DNA from: Planctomycetota bacterium | GTDB taxonomy: Bacteria; Planctomycetota; UBA1135; GCA-002686595 | NCBI GenBank assembly: GCA_029259655.1 | Contig: JAJDET010000145.1 | Location: forward strand, 1 to 51,428 | Length of the DNA: 51,428 bases | Direction: 5' to 3' | Part shown: piece after piece, positions 1-7,930 of the stretch | Position numbering within the stretch: the first letter of the stretch is position 1 | Layout: each line of letters opens with the position of its first letter | The notes under the pieces: generated by a model | Seen by the model: the letters and a program-made list of their open reading frames with translations, nothing else | Told to the model about the DNA's origin: nothing | Databases searched by the model: none | Program-made: the position numbers and the translations under genes

Positions 1-1
1 C

Positions 2-1075
2 TTGCGGCGAGTGTTCCTCCCGACCCGCCCCCTCTCGATCGACCTGCCGCAGCCGTTCCTCGAGTTCGGCCAGCACGAGCAGCGCGGTTTCCTCGGTACC
101 AGCCGCGGAAAGCGCGAGACGTACTTCGTCTCCGGCGACGCCGTCTCGATCGAGGTCGTGCCGCTTCCCACGGAGGGGCGACCGCTCGACTACACGGGGG
201 CCATCGGGACGATGGCGGTGGCCGCGGACGCGGAGCCGCGCGACGTCGACGTCGGGGACTCGATCAAGCTCGCGGTCACCTACACCGGCGACGGCAACCA
301 CCAGTTCTACGACGCCCCGGACATCTCGCGCGACGACGCCTTCGACGGCTTCCGTGTGTTCGGCCGCGCGACGAAGACGAAGAACCTCTCCCGGCACGAA
401 GTCGTCTACGACCTCGCGCCGCTCTCCGACTCGGTCTCGGAGATTCCTCCGATCCGGCTCTCGGCCTACGATCCGGTCGAGAAGGCCTACGTGGAGGTCG
501 CGACCGAGCGGATCCCGATCCGCGTGCGGCCGCTCGAATCGCCCGTGTCGCTGACTGCCGAGGGCGACGGGACAGCCTTCGCGAATGACATTCGCGACGT
601 CGTGGCCGAGCTCCCCGGAAACCCGGGTGAGAAGGCCGCCGCGCCCCCGGGCCCGGTCGCGCTGGCGCTCCTCGGTGGGGGCGTCCTGTTCTTCTGGCTC
701 GCGCTCAGGACCGAGGTCCGCAGGCGCCGCGGCGACCCCGACGCACCGCTCGAACGCCGCAGGCGCCGCGCCCTGAAGGCCCTCGGGAAGGAGCTCGGGC
801 GCGCGTCCGAACCGTCCGAGGAGCTGCGCGCGCTCCTGCGCTTCCTGGCTGCGCGCACGCGCGAGTCCGATTGGGCCTGGGTGGGTCGGGACCCGGTGGA
901 GCACCTCGAGGCGCACACCGAGCTCGGTGACGGCGCACAGGGTTCTCGGGACCTCGCACAGGCCATCGCGCGCCTCGAACGCGCGACCTACGCGACGCGG
1001 AAGAACGGTGACGCGCACCCGAAACAGGGCGAGATCCTCGAGCTGGCGGGCCGCTTGGTCCGGGGAGGCCTCTAG
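2..1075 (+). CDS. BatD-like protein, 5' truncated by window edge
   Basis: The reading frame is open to the window edge, so only the C-terminal ~357 residues are seen and the true start lies upstream. The visible part has beta-rich repeats of the BatD/oxygen-tolerance type (residues ~65-175, with phrases such as DVDVGDSIKLAVTYTGDGN), a single membrane segment at about 217-236 and a basic, helical cytoplasmic tail. Proteins of this family sit in Bat (Bacteroides aerotolerance) operons with MoxR ATPases and VWA proteins and are thought to act at the cytoplasmic membrane. Its stop codon is directly followed by the ATG of a BatE-like gene, which supports the assignment. The family call rests on domain order and neighbour; the exact biochemical role is not established. 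Confidence 0.7.
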   Translation: MRRVFLPTRPLSIDLPQPFLEFGQHEQRGFLGTSRGKRETYFVSGDAVSIEVVPLPTEGRPLDYTGAIGTMAVAADAEPRDVDVGDSIKLAVTYTGDGNHQFYDAPDISRDDAFDGFRVFGRATKTKNLSRHEVVYDLAPLSDSVSEIPPIRLSAYDPVEKAYVEVATERIPIRVRPLESPVSLTAEGDGTAFANDIRDVVAELPGNPGEKAAAPPGPVALALLGGGVLFFWLALRTEVRRRRGDPDAPLERRRRRALKALGKELGRASEPSEELRALLRFLAARTRESDWAWVGRDPVEHLEAHTELGDGAQGSRDLAQAIARLERATYATRKNGDAHPKQGEILELAGRLVRGGL

Positions 1076-1858
1076 ATGAGCACGCTTCGACATCGCGCGG
1101 TCTCGACCGTGGCTGCCGCTCTGTTTGCCCTGTTCGCGGCTACCACCGCGAACGCCCAGCTGGACACCGAGTTCGAGGATGGGGTCGTCGCCTACCGGCG
1201 CGGCGACTGGGAATCCGCTCGCGCGCTGTGGAGCGAGCTCGCGGACGAGCCGCTGTCTAGAGACGACCGCGCCGTTCTCTACTACGACCTCGGGAACGCT
1301 GCGTTCCGCTCGGGGCGCGTCACCGAGGCCGTGGCCTGGTACACGTCGAGCGTCGCCTGGAAGCCGCGCAATTCCGACGCCTGGTCCAACCTCGAGTTCG
1401 CCCGTCGCCAGTCGAACGTCGAGCCGGCGGACCGGGGTGACCTCAGCTCGACGATCGTTCGACTCCTGACGTCACTGGACTACGACGAGGCGAAGTGGCT
1501 CCTGCTCGCCTCGCTCCTGCCGCTCTTGCTCGCCCTGACCGGTGAGGCCCTGCGCGGCGGAGCGTTGTGGCGTCGGCTCTCGTTCCTCGCACTCGTCGCG
1601 ATGATCGTGGCAGCGGCGCCGCTCGTCTGGCAACTCGCGAACCGCCCTCGGAGCCCGTACATGATCCTGGAGCAGCCCGGCGCGGCACTGCGCTCCGAAC
1701 CCCGCGCCGACGCGACTTCCATCGCCCAGGCGGAGACGGCGACGGTCGCCCGCGGAATCGACCGGGTCCCGGGCTGGGTCCGCCTCGAGACCATCGCGGG
1801 CGAGCGCGGCTGGGTGCCGGCCGACTCCGTCCTGGAGCTGCGCGTACCGCAGCTGTGA
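1076..1858 (+). CDS. BatE-like TPR and SH3-domain membrane protein
   Basis: 260 residues. An N-terminal signal peptide (cleavage expected near ANAQ, residue 27-28) is followed by a TPR region (~30-115, including YYDLGNAAFRSGRVTEAVAWY), two membrane segments (~141-157 and ~168-186) and a C-terminal bacterial SH3-like domain (~192-256, GAALRSEP and GWVRLE signatures). This order matches BatE/BatB-C-associated TPR proteins, which probably scaffold the Bat complex in the periplasm. The ATG abuts the stop of the upstream BatD-like gene with no gap, so they are one transcript. Function is inferred from family and context. Confidence 0.72.
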   Translation: MSTLRHRAVSTVAAALFALFAATTANAQLDTEFEDGVVAYRRGDWESARALWSELADEPLSRDDRAVLYYDLGNAAFRSGRVTEAVAWYTSSVAWKPRNSDAWSNLEFARRQSNVEPADRGDLSSTIVRLLTSLDYDEAKWLLLASLLPLLLALTGEALRGGALWRRLSFLALVAMIVAAAPLVWQLANRPRSPYMILEQPGAALRSEPRADATSIAQAETATVARGIDRVPGWVRLETIAGERGWVPADSVLELRVPQL

Positions 1859-1868
1859 CTCCCGATTC

Positions 1869-1892
1869 GGAATCGGGCACGGGCACGGACAC
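1869..1892. repeat. Dispersed GGGCAC-type microsatellite
   Basis: Intergenic stretch containing GGAATCGGGCACGGGCACGG at 1869-1888 and then a degenerate third hexamer. The same 20 bases occur at 46165-46184 in the intergenic region before tatC. This is directly visible; its role is unknown. Confidence 0.6.
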
Positions 1893-1938
1893 CTGGTGAG
1901 CGCTGGAGACTCCGCCGCCCACGCTCCCTTGAACCGAG

Positions 1939-1955
1939 GGTCCGCGTAGCGGACC
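1939..1955. other. Perfect 7-bp hairpin
   Basis: GGTCCGC-GTA-GCGGACC lies 11 bases upstream of the ATG at 1966 and ~80 bases after the Bat operon stop. It has no T-tract, so it may be a weak terminator, a palindromic repeat or a 5'-leader structure. Confidence 0.4.
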
Positions 1956-1965
1956 TTCAATCGGG

Positions 1966-3651
1966 ATGACCCCTCCCCGAAGCGCTCTCCCCGCCACCGG
2001 ACGCCTCGGACCCCTGCGCGTCCTCGTCGCGGTCGCACTCGGCGCGCTGACCCTGGGGCTCTACGCGGCCAACGTGGCCGAGTTCCACTTCCTGTCCGAC
2101 GACGCGTTCATCAGCTACCGCTACGCGCTGAACTTCGTCCGGGGGCACGGCCTGGTCTGGAACGTCGGCGAGCCGCCGGTCGAGGGCTACAGCAACTTCC
2201 TCTGGGTCTGGGTCGCCGTGCTCGCGCTCTCCTTCGACATCGCGCCGGAGAAGGTCTCGGTCGCGCTCACCGTCGCGGCGGGAGCGGCGATCCTCGTGCT
2301 CCTGTTCCTCTTCTCCGGACGGCGCCGGGGCTACCTGAACCCGCTCTCGGCGATCGCGCCCCTGTGCCTCGCGACCAACCGGACCTTTGCGGCCTGGTCG
2401 ACCAGCGGGCTCGCGACTCAGGCCTTCTCGTTCGGGGTGCTCGCGTCGGCGCTCCTGTTCCTGCGCGAGAGACGGAGGAGCTCGGGCGCACCGGCCGTCT
2501 CCGCTCTCGCCTTCGCCGTCACCACCCTGGTCCGCCCGGAGGGCATCCTGTTCGCCTTCGGCGCCGGGTGCCTGTTCCTGTGGGACGTGGCCGTGGCCCG
2601 CAAGCGAGACCTGCGCGCGCTCCTCATCTGGGTCGGCGCCTACTTCGCGATCGTCGGCACCCACGCGCTCTGGCGTCACTCGCACTACGGCTTCTGGTTC
2701 CCGAACACCTACTACGCGAAGACCTCGGGAGAGCTCCAGTGGGTCGCGGGGATCGACTACCTGCGCTTGTTCCTCCACGAGTACGGGCTCCTGTGGTTCC
2801 TTCCGATCGCGCTCGTCCCGGCCGTGCTGCGCAGGCGTGCGGAGGACTTCCTGTTCCTCCTGTTCCTGCTTCTCTTCGCGATCTACGTCGTCTGGGTCGG
2901 CGGCGACTTCATGGAGTTCCGCTTCCTGAACGTCGCGCTTCCCTACCTCTACTGGACCCTCGTCGAGGGCCTCGGCGTCTTCGCGGGACTGATCACCGGT
3001 CCGCGCCCGATCCAGGAGCTCCTCCACGCCCGGGTCGGGCTGTCGCGCTACCTGCCGAAGGCCTGGATGCCCGGGATGTCGCACCTCTTCAAGGCGCTCG
3101 CCGGCGTGGCGCTGATGCTGCTCGTGGTCGTGACCTACCGGACCTCGCTGCGCACGGACGAGGAGGTGTGGGACCGCGGGCTCGTCAACGACGTCCGGAA
3201 GAACATGCGGGGCTACTCGGAGCGGCGGACGCTGGAGGGAGAGGCCCTGCGCGGCTTCGTCGAGCGAGGCCTCCTGCCCGCGGACCTCAGGATCGCCGTG
3301 GGCGGGGCGGGCGCGCTCCCCTACTACTCCGAGCTGTACACGGTCGACTTCCTGGGGCTGAACGACGTCGTCATCGCCCACGAGGCGCCGGTCAAGCTGG
3401 GGCTCGCCGGCCACCGGCACGAGGCGCGGCCGGATTACCTGCGCGAAAAGGGTGTCGAGGTGATCGACGCGACGAACGGGCTCGTGCGGGTCGGGGATCC
3501 CGCGAACTTTCCGCGCACGGCGGAGCGCTACTGCTTCACGGGCGACCTCGTGTGCTACGAGGTCCAGGAAGGCGTGTACCTCCTGTTCGGTACTCCGCTC
3601 GACGAGGCGCTCCTGGCCCAGCGCTTCGGGCACCTCGAGCGCGTCTACTGA
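1966..3651 (+). CDS. Polytopic glycosyltransferase, arabinofuranosyltransferase (AftB)-like GT-C fold
   Basis: 561 residues with an N-terminal membrane segment (~17-37), a conserved periplasmic acidic motif DDAFISYRYA (from D45-D46), and many further hydrophobic segments through residue ~390, followed by a soluble C-terminal domain. The DDA(F/Y)IxYRYA...GHGLVWN pattern with GYSNFLWV is typical of GT-C polyprenyl-phosphate-sugar-dependent transferases related to mycobacterial AftB. The expected role is transfer of a sugar from a lipid-linked donor to an envelope glycan. The donor and acceptor cannot be deduced. The 3' end overlaps the convergent sulfatase gene by 7 bp. Confidence 0.65.
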   Translation: MTPPRSALPATGRLGPLRVLVAVALGALTLGLYAANVAEFHFLSDDAFISYRYALNFVRGHGLVWNVGEPPVEGYSNFLWVWVAVLALSFDIAPEKVSVALTVAAGAAILVLLFLFSGRRRGYLNPLSAIAPLCLATNRTFAAWSTSGLATQAFSFGVLASALLFLRERRRSSGAPAVSALAFAVTTLVRPEGILFAFGAGCLFLWDVAVARKRDLRALLIWVGAYFAIVGTHALWRHSHYGFWFPNTYYAKTSGELQWVAGIDYLRLFLHEYGLLWFLPIALVPAVLRRRAEDFLFLLFLLLFAIYVVWVGGDFMEFRFLNVALPYLYWTLVEGLGVFAGLITGPRPIQELLHARVGLSRYLPKAWMPGMSHLFKALAGVALMLLVVVTYRTSLRTDEEVWDRGLVNDVRKNMRGYSERRTLEGEALRGFVERGLLPADLRIAVGGAGALPYYSELYTVDFLGLNDVVIAHEAPVKLGLAGHRHEARPDYLREKGVEVIDATNGLVRVGDPANFPRTAERYCFTGDLVCYEVQEGVYLLFGTPLDEALLAQRFGHLERVY

Positions 3652-5108
3652 CGCTGCTCGAAGATCTCCTGGCGCAGAGCCTGGAGGTCGTTCCAGGCCT
3701 CGAACCCGGCGCGCGAACGCTCGCGGTCGGCGTCCGTGGCGGACGGCGCGACGTGGAGGAGCGGATCGTCGAGCGCACGCATCTCCGAGAGCAGCGCTTC
3801 GCCCAGCTCCTGCCGGACGTCGGCGAGCCCGGGATCCAGCGCGAGGTTCTCCCGTTCGAGCGGGTCCGCCTCGAGGTCGAAGAGCTCCTCCTGCGGCCGG
3901 TTCAGGAAGGTCGACATCCGCTGCGCGAGGTCCTCGTCGCTCGCGGCCGCCTTCTCCATCGCCCTCCACGTCGGCGTCGTGACCGCCTCTATCGTGAGCT
4001 GTCGTTCGCCGAACAGGTTCAGGACGTAGTGGTAGCGCGCGGTGCGGATCGAGCGGATCGGCCGCGAGGGCAGCCTCAGGTGATCGGTCTGGGACGCGAA
4101 GAGCACGCTGCGATGCGTGCGCCGCTCACCGAGGAGCACCGGCGCGAAGCTCGCGCCCTCGAGTCCCTCGCCGGAGACGCCGAGCAGGTCCAGGAGCGTC
4201 GGTGCGACGTCGACGAAGCTCGCCAGCGCGCCGGATGTGGTCCCCGGTCGCACGCGGTCCGGCCAGCGGACGAGAAAGGGGACGGCGAGTCCCGCGTCGT
4301 AGGCGGTCGTCTTCGCGAAGGGGAACGCCGGACCGTGGTCGGCGGTGTAGATGACGAGCGTCCTGCGCGCGAGCCGGCGGTGTTCGAGCTCGGCCAGGAC
4401 TCCGCCGACGACGCGGTCCGCGCGCCCGACCGCGTCGAGGTAGGCGGCCACCTCCTCGCGCACGCCGGGCACGTCGAAGAGATAGGGAGGAACCGGCACC
4501 CGCGCGGGATCGAGCGGGTCGAGGACAGCGAGCTCCATGCCGATTCCGCCCGGCCGGGGGAAGGGCCGGTGCGCGTCGAAGAGCGCCACCATCAAGAAGA
4601 AGGGCGGGCGGCCGCGTCGCTCGAGCTCGTCGAGGTACGCGCGCGTGTCGCCGAGGATCACCGACTCCTCCCGGCCCTCCGCGGGGGAGCGCTCGCGCGA
4701 CCACTCGAACCCGAAGGCCTCGAACGGCTGGAGGTGGCGCTTGCCGACGAGCCCGCAGAAGAAGCCCGCCTCGGAGAGCCGGAGCGGGAGCGTCCGTACG
4801 CCTTCCTTCAGCGGGTAGAAGCCGAACACGCCGGTCGAGATCGGATGGAGCCCCGTGAGCAGCGTCGCGCGGCTCGGCTGGCAGATTGCCGTCACTGCGC
4901 GCACGCCGTCGAAGCGCATCCCCTCCGCGGCGAGCGCATCGAGCGCCGGGGTGCGGACCACGGGATGCCCGTAGACCCCGACGTCGCCCTGGCCGTGGTC
5001 GTCGGCGACTACGAGCAGGACTCCGGCCGGTCGTCCGGATCCCGCGGGAAGGCTGTGGCAGGTCGCCGTCAATAGCGCCACCAGCGCCGCTCCTACGAGT
5101 CTTCTCAT
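3645..5108 (-). CDS. Sulfatase, N-sulfoglucosamine-sulfohydrolase-like
   Basis: 487 residues with a hydrophobic export signal (1-16) ending near a Cys17, which could make it a lipoprotein although the lipobox is not canonical. Catalytic features are intact: the metal-binding pair D36-D37 (VVADDHG), the formylglycine consensus C76-Q-P-S-R, G-K123-R-H125 and T-A-D257-H258-G. The overall pattern (VRTPALDALAAEGMRF, LLTGLHP.STGVFGF) is closest to heparan N-sulfatase-like enzymes. It should hydrolyse a sulfate ester or sulfamate after Cys-to-formylglycine conversion by an FGE not seen in this window. It is divergent from the next sulfatase-fold gene and preceded 7 bases upstream of ATG by TAGACT, a -10-like box. 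Confidence 0.85.
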   Translation of the reverse strand: MRRLVGAALVALLTATCHSLPAGSGRPAGVLLVVADDHGQGDVGVYGHPVVRTPALDALAAEGMRFDGVRAVTAICQPSRATLLTGLHPISTGVFGFYPLKEGVRTLPLRLSEAGFFCGLVGKRHLQPFEAFGFEWSRERSPAEGREESVILGDTRAYLDELERRGRPPFFLMVALFDAHRPFPRPGGIGMELAVLDPLDPARVPVPPYLFDVPGVREEVAAYLDAVGRADRVVGGVLAELEHRRLARRTLVIYTADHGPAFPFAKTTAYDAGLAVPFLVRWPDRVRPGTTSGALASFVDVAPTLLDLLGVSGEGLEGASFAPVLLGERRTHRSVLFASQTDHLRLPSRPIRSIRTARYHYVLNLFGERQLTIEAVTTPTWRAMEKAAASDEDLAQRMSTFLNRPQEELFDLEADPLERENLALDPGLADVRQELGEALLSEMRALDDPLLHVAPSATDADRERSRAGFEAWNDLQALRQEIFEQRQ

Positions 5109-5115
5109 CCCTCGC

Positions 5116-5121
5116 AGTCTA
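5116..5121 (-). promoter_or_regulatory. -10-like box TAGACT, possible leaderless start
   Basis: On the minus strand TAGACT ends 7 bases before the sulfatase ATG (5108-5106), the usual distance from a -10 element to a transcription start. No convincing -35 hexamer is seen. The same arrangement occurs before thrC, the histidine phosphatase gene and trxB. Confidence 0.4.
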
Positions 5122-5150
5122 TCGGTCTCCTCCCCCGTGCCCGATCAAGC

Positions 5151-6677
5151 TTGTCGTTCCGAACCTCCTCCGCGATGCTCTCCCCCTCGATGACGTCTCC
5201 TTCCGGTCTCTCCTCCCTCGCGGTCTCCCTGGCGCTCCTCGCCCCGGCGTGCCACGACGCGTCCACACCTCCCGGGCGCGGCTTCCTCCTGATCGCCGTC
5301 GACGCTCTTCGCGCCGATCATCTCTCCTGCATGGGCTACGACCGCGCAACGACGCCGAACCTCGACGCGCTGGCCGACGAGGGGATCCTCTTCGCGGAGA
5401 CCTGGTCCACCGCGCCGCGCGTCATCCCGGCCCACGCCTCGCTCTTCACGGGATGCGACCCCAACCTGTCGCGCCGCTTCCTTCCGGACGGGCTCGAGGT
5501 CAACGAGTCGACGCGCTGGGCACTGCCGGAGGGGATCCCCCGGCTCGCCGTGGCGTTCCTCGCCGGGGGCTTCGCCACGGCCGCGTTCCTCGACACGAGC
5601 GAGATGACGCCCCGGGGACGGTTCGACGACGGTTTCCAGGTCTTCGAGTACGACGGCGGACGCGGTCCGCGCAAACCCGAGCAGCGCGGCTGCGAGGCGT
5701 TGAGCGCGCGCCTGCGCTCGTGGCTGTCTTCTCTTCCCCGCGGCCGGTCGTGGTTCGCCTACCTGCACGTGCGGGACCTCGAGCGGATCTGGCGCCAGCC
5801 CAACGTGGATCCGGACCCGTTGTTCGAGCCGCGGCCCGAGCTCGAGATGGTCCCGCCCGTCGGGGGTGACGAGGACGTGTTCTTCGCGATCCCTCGCTCG
5901 CGCTGGGGCGGGTTCTCCGAGACCCTGGGTCAGTACGAGGCCCGCTACGACGCCGCGGTCTGGTACCTGGACGCCGCGCTCGGGAAGCTCTTCCGGAACC
6001 TGCGCCTCGAGGGCCGCTACGACGAGACGACCATCGCGATGGTGGGGACGCACGGCGTCCAGTTCGGCGAGGCGGGGCTCTACCTGACGGGCGGAATGCT
6101 GACGCCCGCGGACCTGCACGTGCCGTGGATCCTGCGCCCGGATCGGATCGCGGACGCGGACCGCGGTCTGCAGGTCAACCACCTCGCGAGCCTGACCGAC
6201 GTCTCGGCGACGTTGATCGACCTCGCCGGTCTGGAGCAGCCTCCGGGAATGCACGGGTACTCGCACGCCTCAGCCGTGCGCGGATCCGTGGAGCGCGTGC
6301 GTGAGCACGCGTTCGCGTCCTGCGGCCTGATCCTCGGCTCGGTCACGATCGGCGAGCGCTGGACGCTCGAGCAGCTCGAGCTCCGGAACGACGAGGAGAG
6401 CGTCCTCTCCTGGTTCGGGCGGATGCCGGAACGGGAGGAGCTCGCGCGGGAGGTGGTCTACGACCGCGCGCTGAACCCCTACCCGTCCCTGGTCGCTCCA
6501 CCGACCGACGCGCCTGCGGACGTCGTGGAGGAGCTCCACACGATCTCCAGGCAGTGGCGCGGGAACGTGTACTCGACCTGGGCGGTGCTCCAGGGCTCCA
6601 AGTTCCAGCGTGTTCTGGACAACGATGCCGTGATCCAGCACCTGATCGACATCGGCTACCTCGGAGAGTCCCCGTGA
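5151..6677 (+). CDS. Sulfatase-fold protein lacking the catalytic nucleophile
   Basis: Up to 508 residues; the start could also be the ATG at 5175, giving a short signal region ending at LAPAC34, a weak lipobox. The alkaline phosphatase/sulfatase superfamily fold is clear: VDALRADHLSCMGY with D51 and D56, TTPNLDALADEGILF, and the C-terminal pattern VPWILRP...LTDVSATLIDLAGL. However, the position of formylglycine is V91 (V-I-P-A-H in place of C-x-P-S-R), and the usual D-H-G metal motif is T300-H-G. It is therefore predicted to have no sulfatase chemistry, or a different one. Its stop overlaps the GTG of the next glycosyltransferase by 4 bases, starting a four-gene coupled run, so a glycan-related structural or binding role is plausible. 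Confidence 0.75.
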   Translation: MSFRTSSAMLSPSMTSPSGLSSLAVSLALLAPACHDASTPPGRGFLLIAVDALRADHLSCMGYDRATTPNLDALADEGILFAETWSTAPRVIPAHASLFTGCDPNLSRRFLPDGLEVNESTRWALPEGIPRLAVAFLAGGFATAAFLDTSEMTPRGRFDDGFQVFEYDGGRGPRKPEQRGCEALSARLRSWLSSLPRGRSWFAYLHVRDLERIWRQPNVDPDPLFEPRPELEMVPPVGGDEDVFFAIPRSRWGGFSETLGQYEARYDAAVWYLDAALGKLFRNLRLEGRYDETTIAMVGTHGVQFGEAGLYLTGGMLTPADLHVPWILRPDRIADADRGLQVNHLASLTDVSATLIDLAGLEQPPGMHGYSHASAVRGSVERVREHAFASCGLILGSVTIGERWTLEQLELRNDEESVLSWFGRMPEREELAREVVYDRALNPYPSLVAPPTDAPADVVEELHTISRQWRGNVYSTWAVLQGSKFQRVLDNDAVIQHLIDIGYLGESP

Positions 6678-7930
6678 CCTCGGCCGCAGGGGGCTTGCGG
6701 CTCCTCGCGGTAACGCTGCGCTACCCGCCCCACGTTGCGGGCGGCTACGAGCTCCTGACGCGCGACATCGTCGACGGCCTCACCGAACGCGGTCACGAGG
6801 TGACCGTCCTGTGCGGCCGCTCGCGCGAGCTCGAGGGCGCGCCGGGCGTCCTGCCCTGGCTGGAGCCCGCGATCGACGTCGATTTCGACCTGTTCGCGGC
6901 CGCCCAGGAGGCGTCCAACTTCGAGCGATTCCGGCTGCACTTCCTCCGGCTGTCGAACTGGCGCGCCACCTCCCGGGCGCTGGCCCGGACCGGGGCGGAC
7001 GCGCTCTTCTTCTTCAATCTCGGGCTCGCGTCCCTGGCGCCGGTGCTCGCCGCCCGCTGCGCCGGGATTCCGACCCTGGGCTACGTCGCGGACCTGTGGC
7101 CTCTGAATCACTGGGTGACCGCCTGGGAGGAGTCCTCGGGCGATTCGCCCAAGGCGCTGCGCCTCGCCGCGCTCTCGCGGGCCTGGCGGATCTTCCGCGG
7201 CCTGGTCGGGATGGGTAGGCTCTTCGTCCCGAGCGAGTTCGTCGCAGGAGAGCTCGAGCGGGGTGGGATCCCGAGATCAGACCTCTCGCTCGTCCCGCTG
7301 GCCCTGGCCCCGGAGATGGAGCGCGCAACGCGGTCCGCCGAGCCGCGGCCCCGCCGCCCCGGGGAACCCCTGCGCGTCATCTCGACTTCCATGATGTGGA
7401 CCGGCAAGGGCCAGCACGTGCTGCTCGAATCCTGTGCGCGCGCCGCGGCGCGTGGCGTGGATCTCGAGCTCACGCTCGCCGGCGACGGCCCGAGCGAGTA
7501 CCGCGGTCGCCTCGAGGAGCTGGCCGGCGTTCCCGAGCTCGAGGGGCGCGTGCGCTTCTCCGGGATGCTCGCGCCCGAAGCCGTGTCGGATGCGCTCTCC
7601 CGCGCCCACGTGTTCGCCTTCCCGAGCCTGTGGGGCGAGCCCTTCGGGCTGGCCACGATCGAGGCGATGGCGCACGGTCTGTGCCCGGTCACCAGCGATG
7701 CCGGCGCGACGCCCGAGATCGTGCGCGACGGGATCGATGGGCTGGTGGTGCCGCGCGGTGATGCGGACGCCATGGCCGACGGGTTCGGGCGACTGTTCGA
7801 GGACGACGGCCGGCGCCTCGAGCTGGCGCGTTCCGCCCGGGACCGGGCGCGCAGCGAGTACGCACGCGAGCGGTTCATCGAACGCATCGAGGCCGAGCTC
7901 ATCGAGCGGACCCGTGGAGGGCAGAGGTGA
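6674..7930 (+). CDS. Glycosyltransferase family 4 (GT-B)
   Basis: 418 residues from GTG 6674, chosen because it overlaps the previous stop by 4 bases (GTGA) and places the Rossmann strand LRLLAVTLRYPPHVAGGYE at the N-terminus. The N-terminal acceptor domain has the glycine loop PPHVAGGYELLTRDI. The C-terminal nucleotide-sugar domain has STSMMWTGKGQ, the E-x7-E region PSLWGEPFGLATIEAMAHG and a VPRGDADAMAD tail typical of GT4. It is predicted to be a retaining, cytoplasmic enzyme using a nucleotide-sugar donor. It is the second gene of a coupled run that includes two more GT4 enzymes, so it probably helps assemble one oligosaccharide. Sugar specificity is unknown. Confidence 0.85.
   Translation: MTSAAGGLRLLAVTLRYPPHVAGGYELLTRDIVDGLTERGHEVTVLCGRSRELEGAPGVLPWLEPAIDVDFDLFAAAQEASNFERFRLHFLRLSNWRATSRALARTGADALFFFNLGLASLAPVLAARCAGIPTLGYVADLWPLNHWVTAWEESSGDSPKALRLAALSRAWRIFRGLVGMGRLFVPSEFVAGELERGGIPRSDLSLVPLALAPEMERATRSAEPRPRRPGEPLRVISTSMMWTGKGQHVLLESCARAAARGVDLELTLAGDGPSEYRGRLEELAGVPELEGRVRFSGMLAPEAVSDALSRAHVFAFPSLWGEPFGLATIEAMAHGLCPVTSDAGATPEIVRDGIDGLVVPRGDADAMADGFGRLFEDDGRRLELARSARDRARSEYARERFIERIEAELIERTRGGQR

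Noticed and set aside
1957..3969. Very long open frame on the minus strand across the arabinosyltransferase-like gene
   Set aside because: Composition is Arg/Pro/Glu-rich without any domain, and it is antisense to a clearly conserved membrane protein; such frames are expected at this GC content.
2364..5075. 903-residue plus-strand frame overlapping two genes
   Set aside because: It lies out of frame with the GT-C gene and antisense to the sulfatase, both of which have recognisable motifs; it has none.
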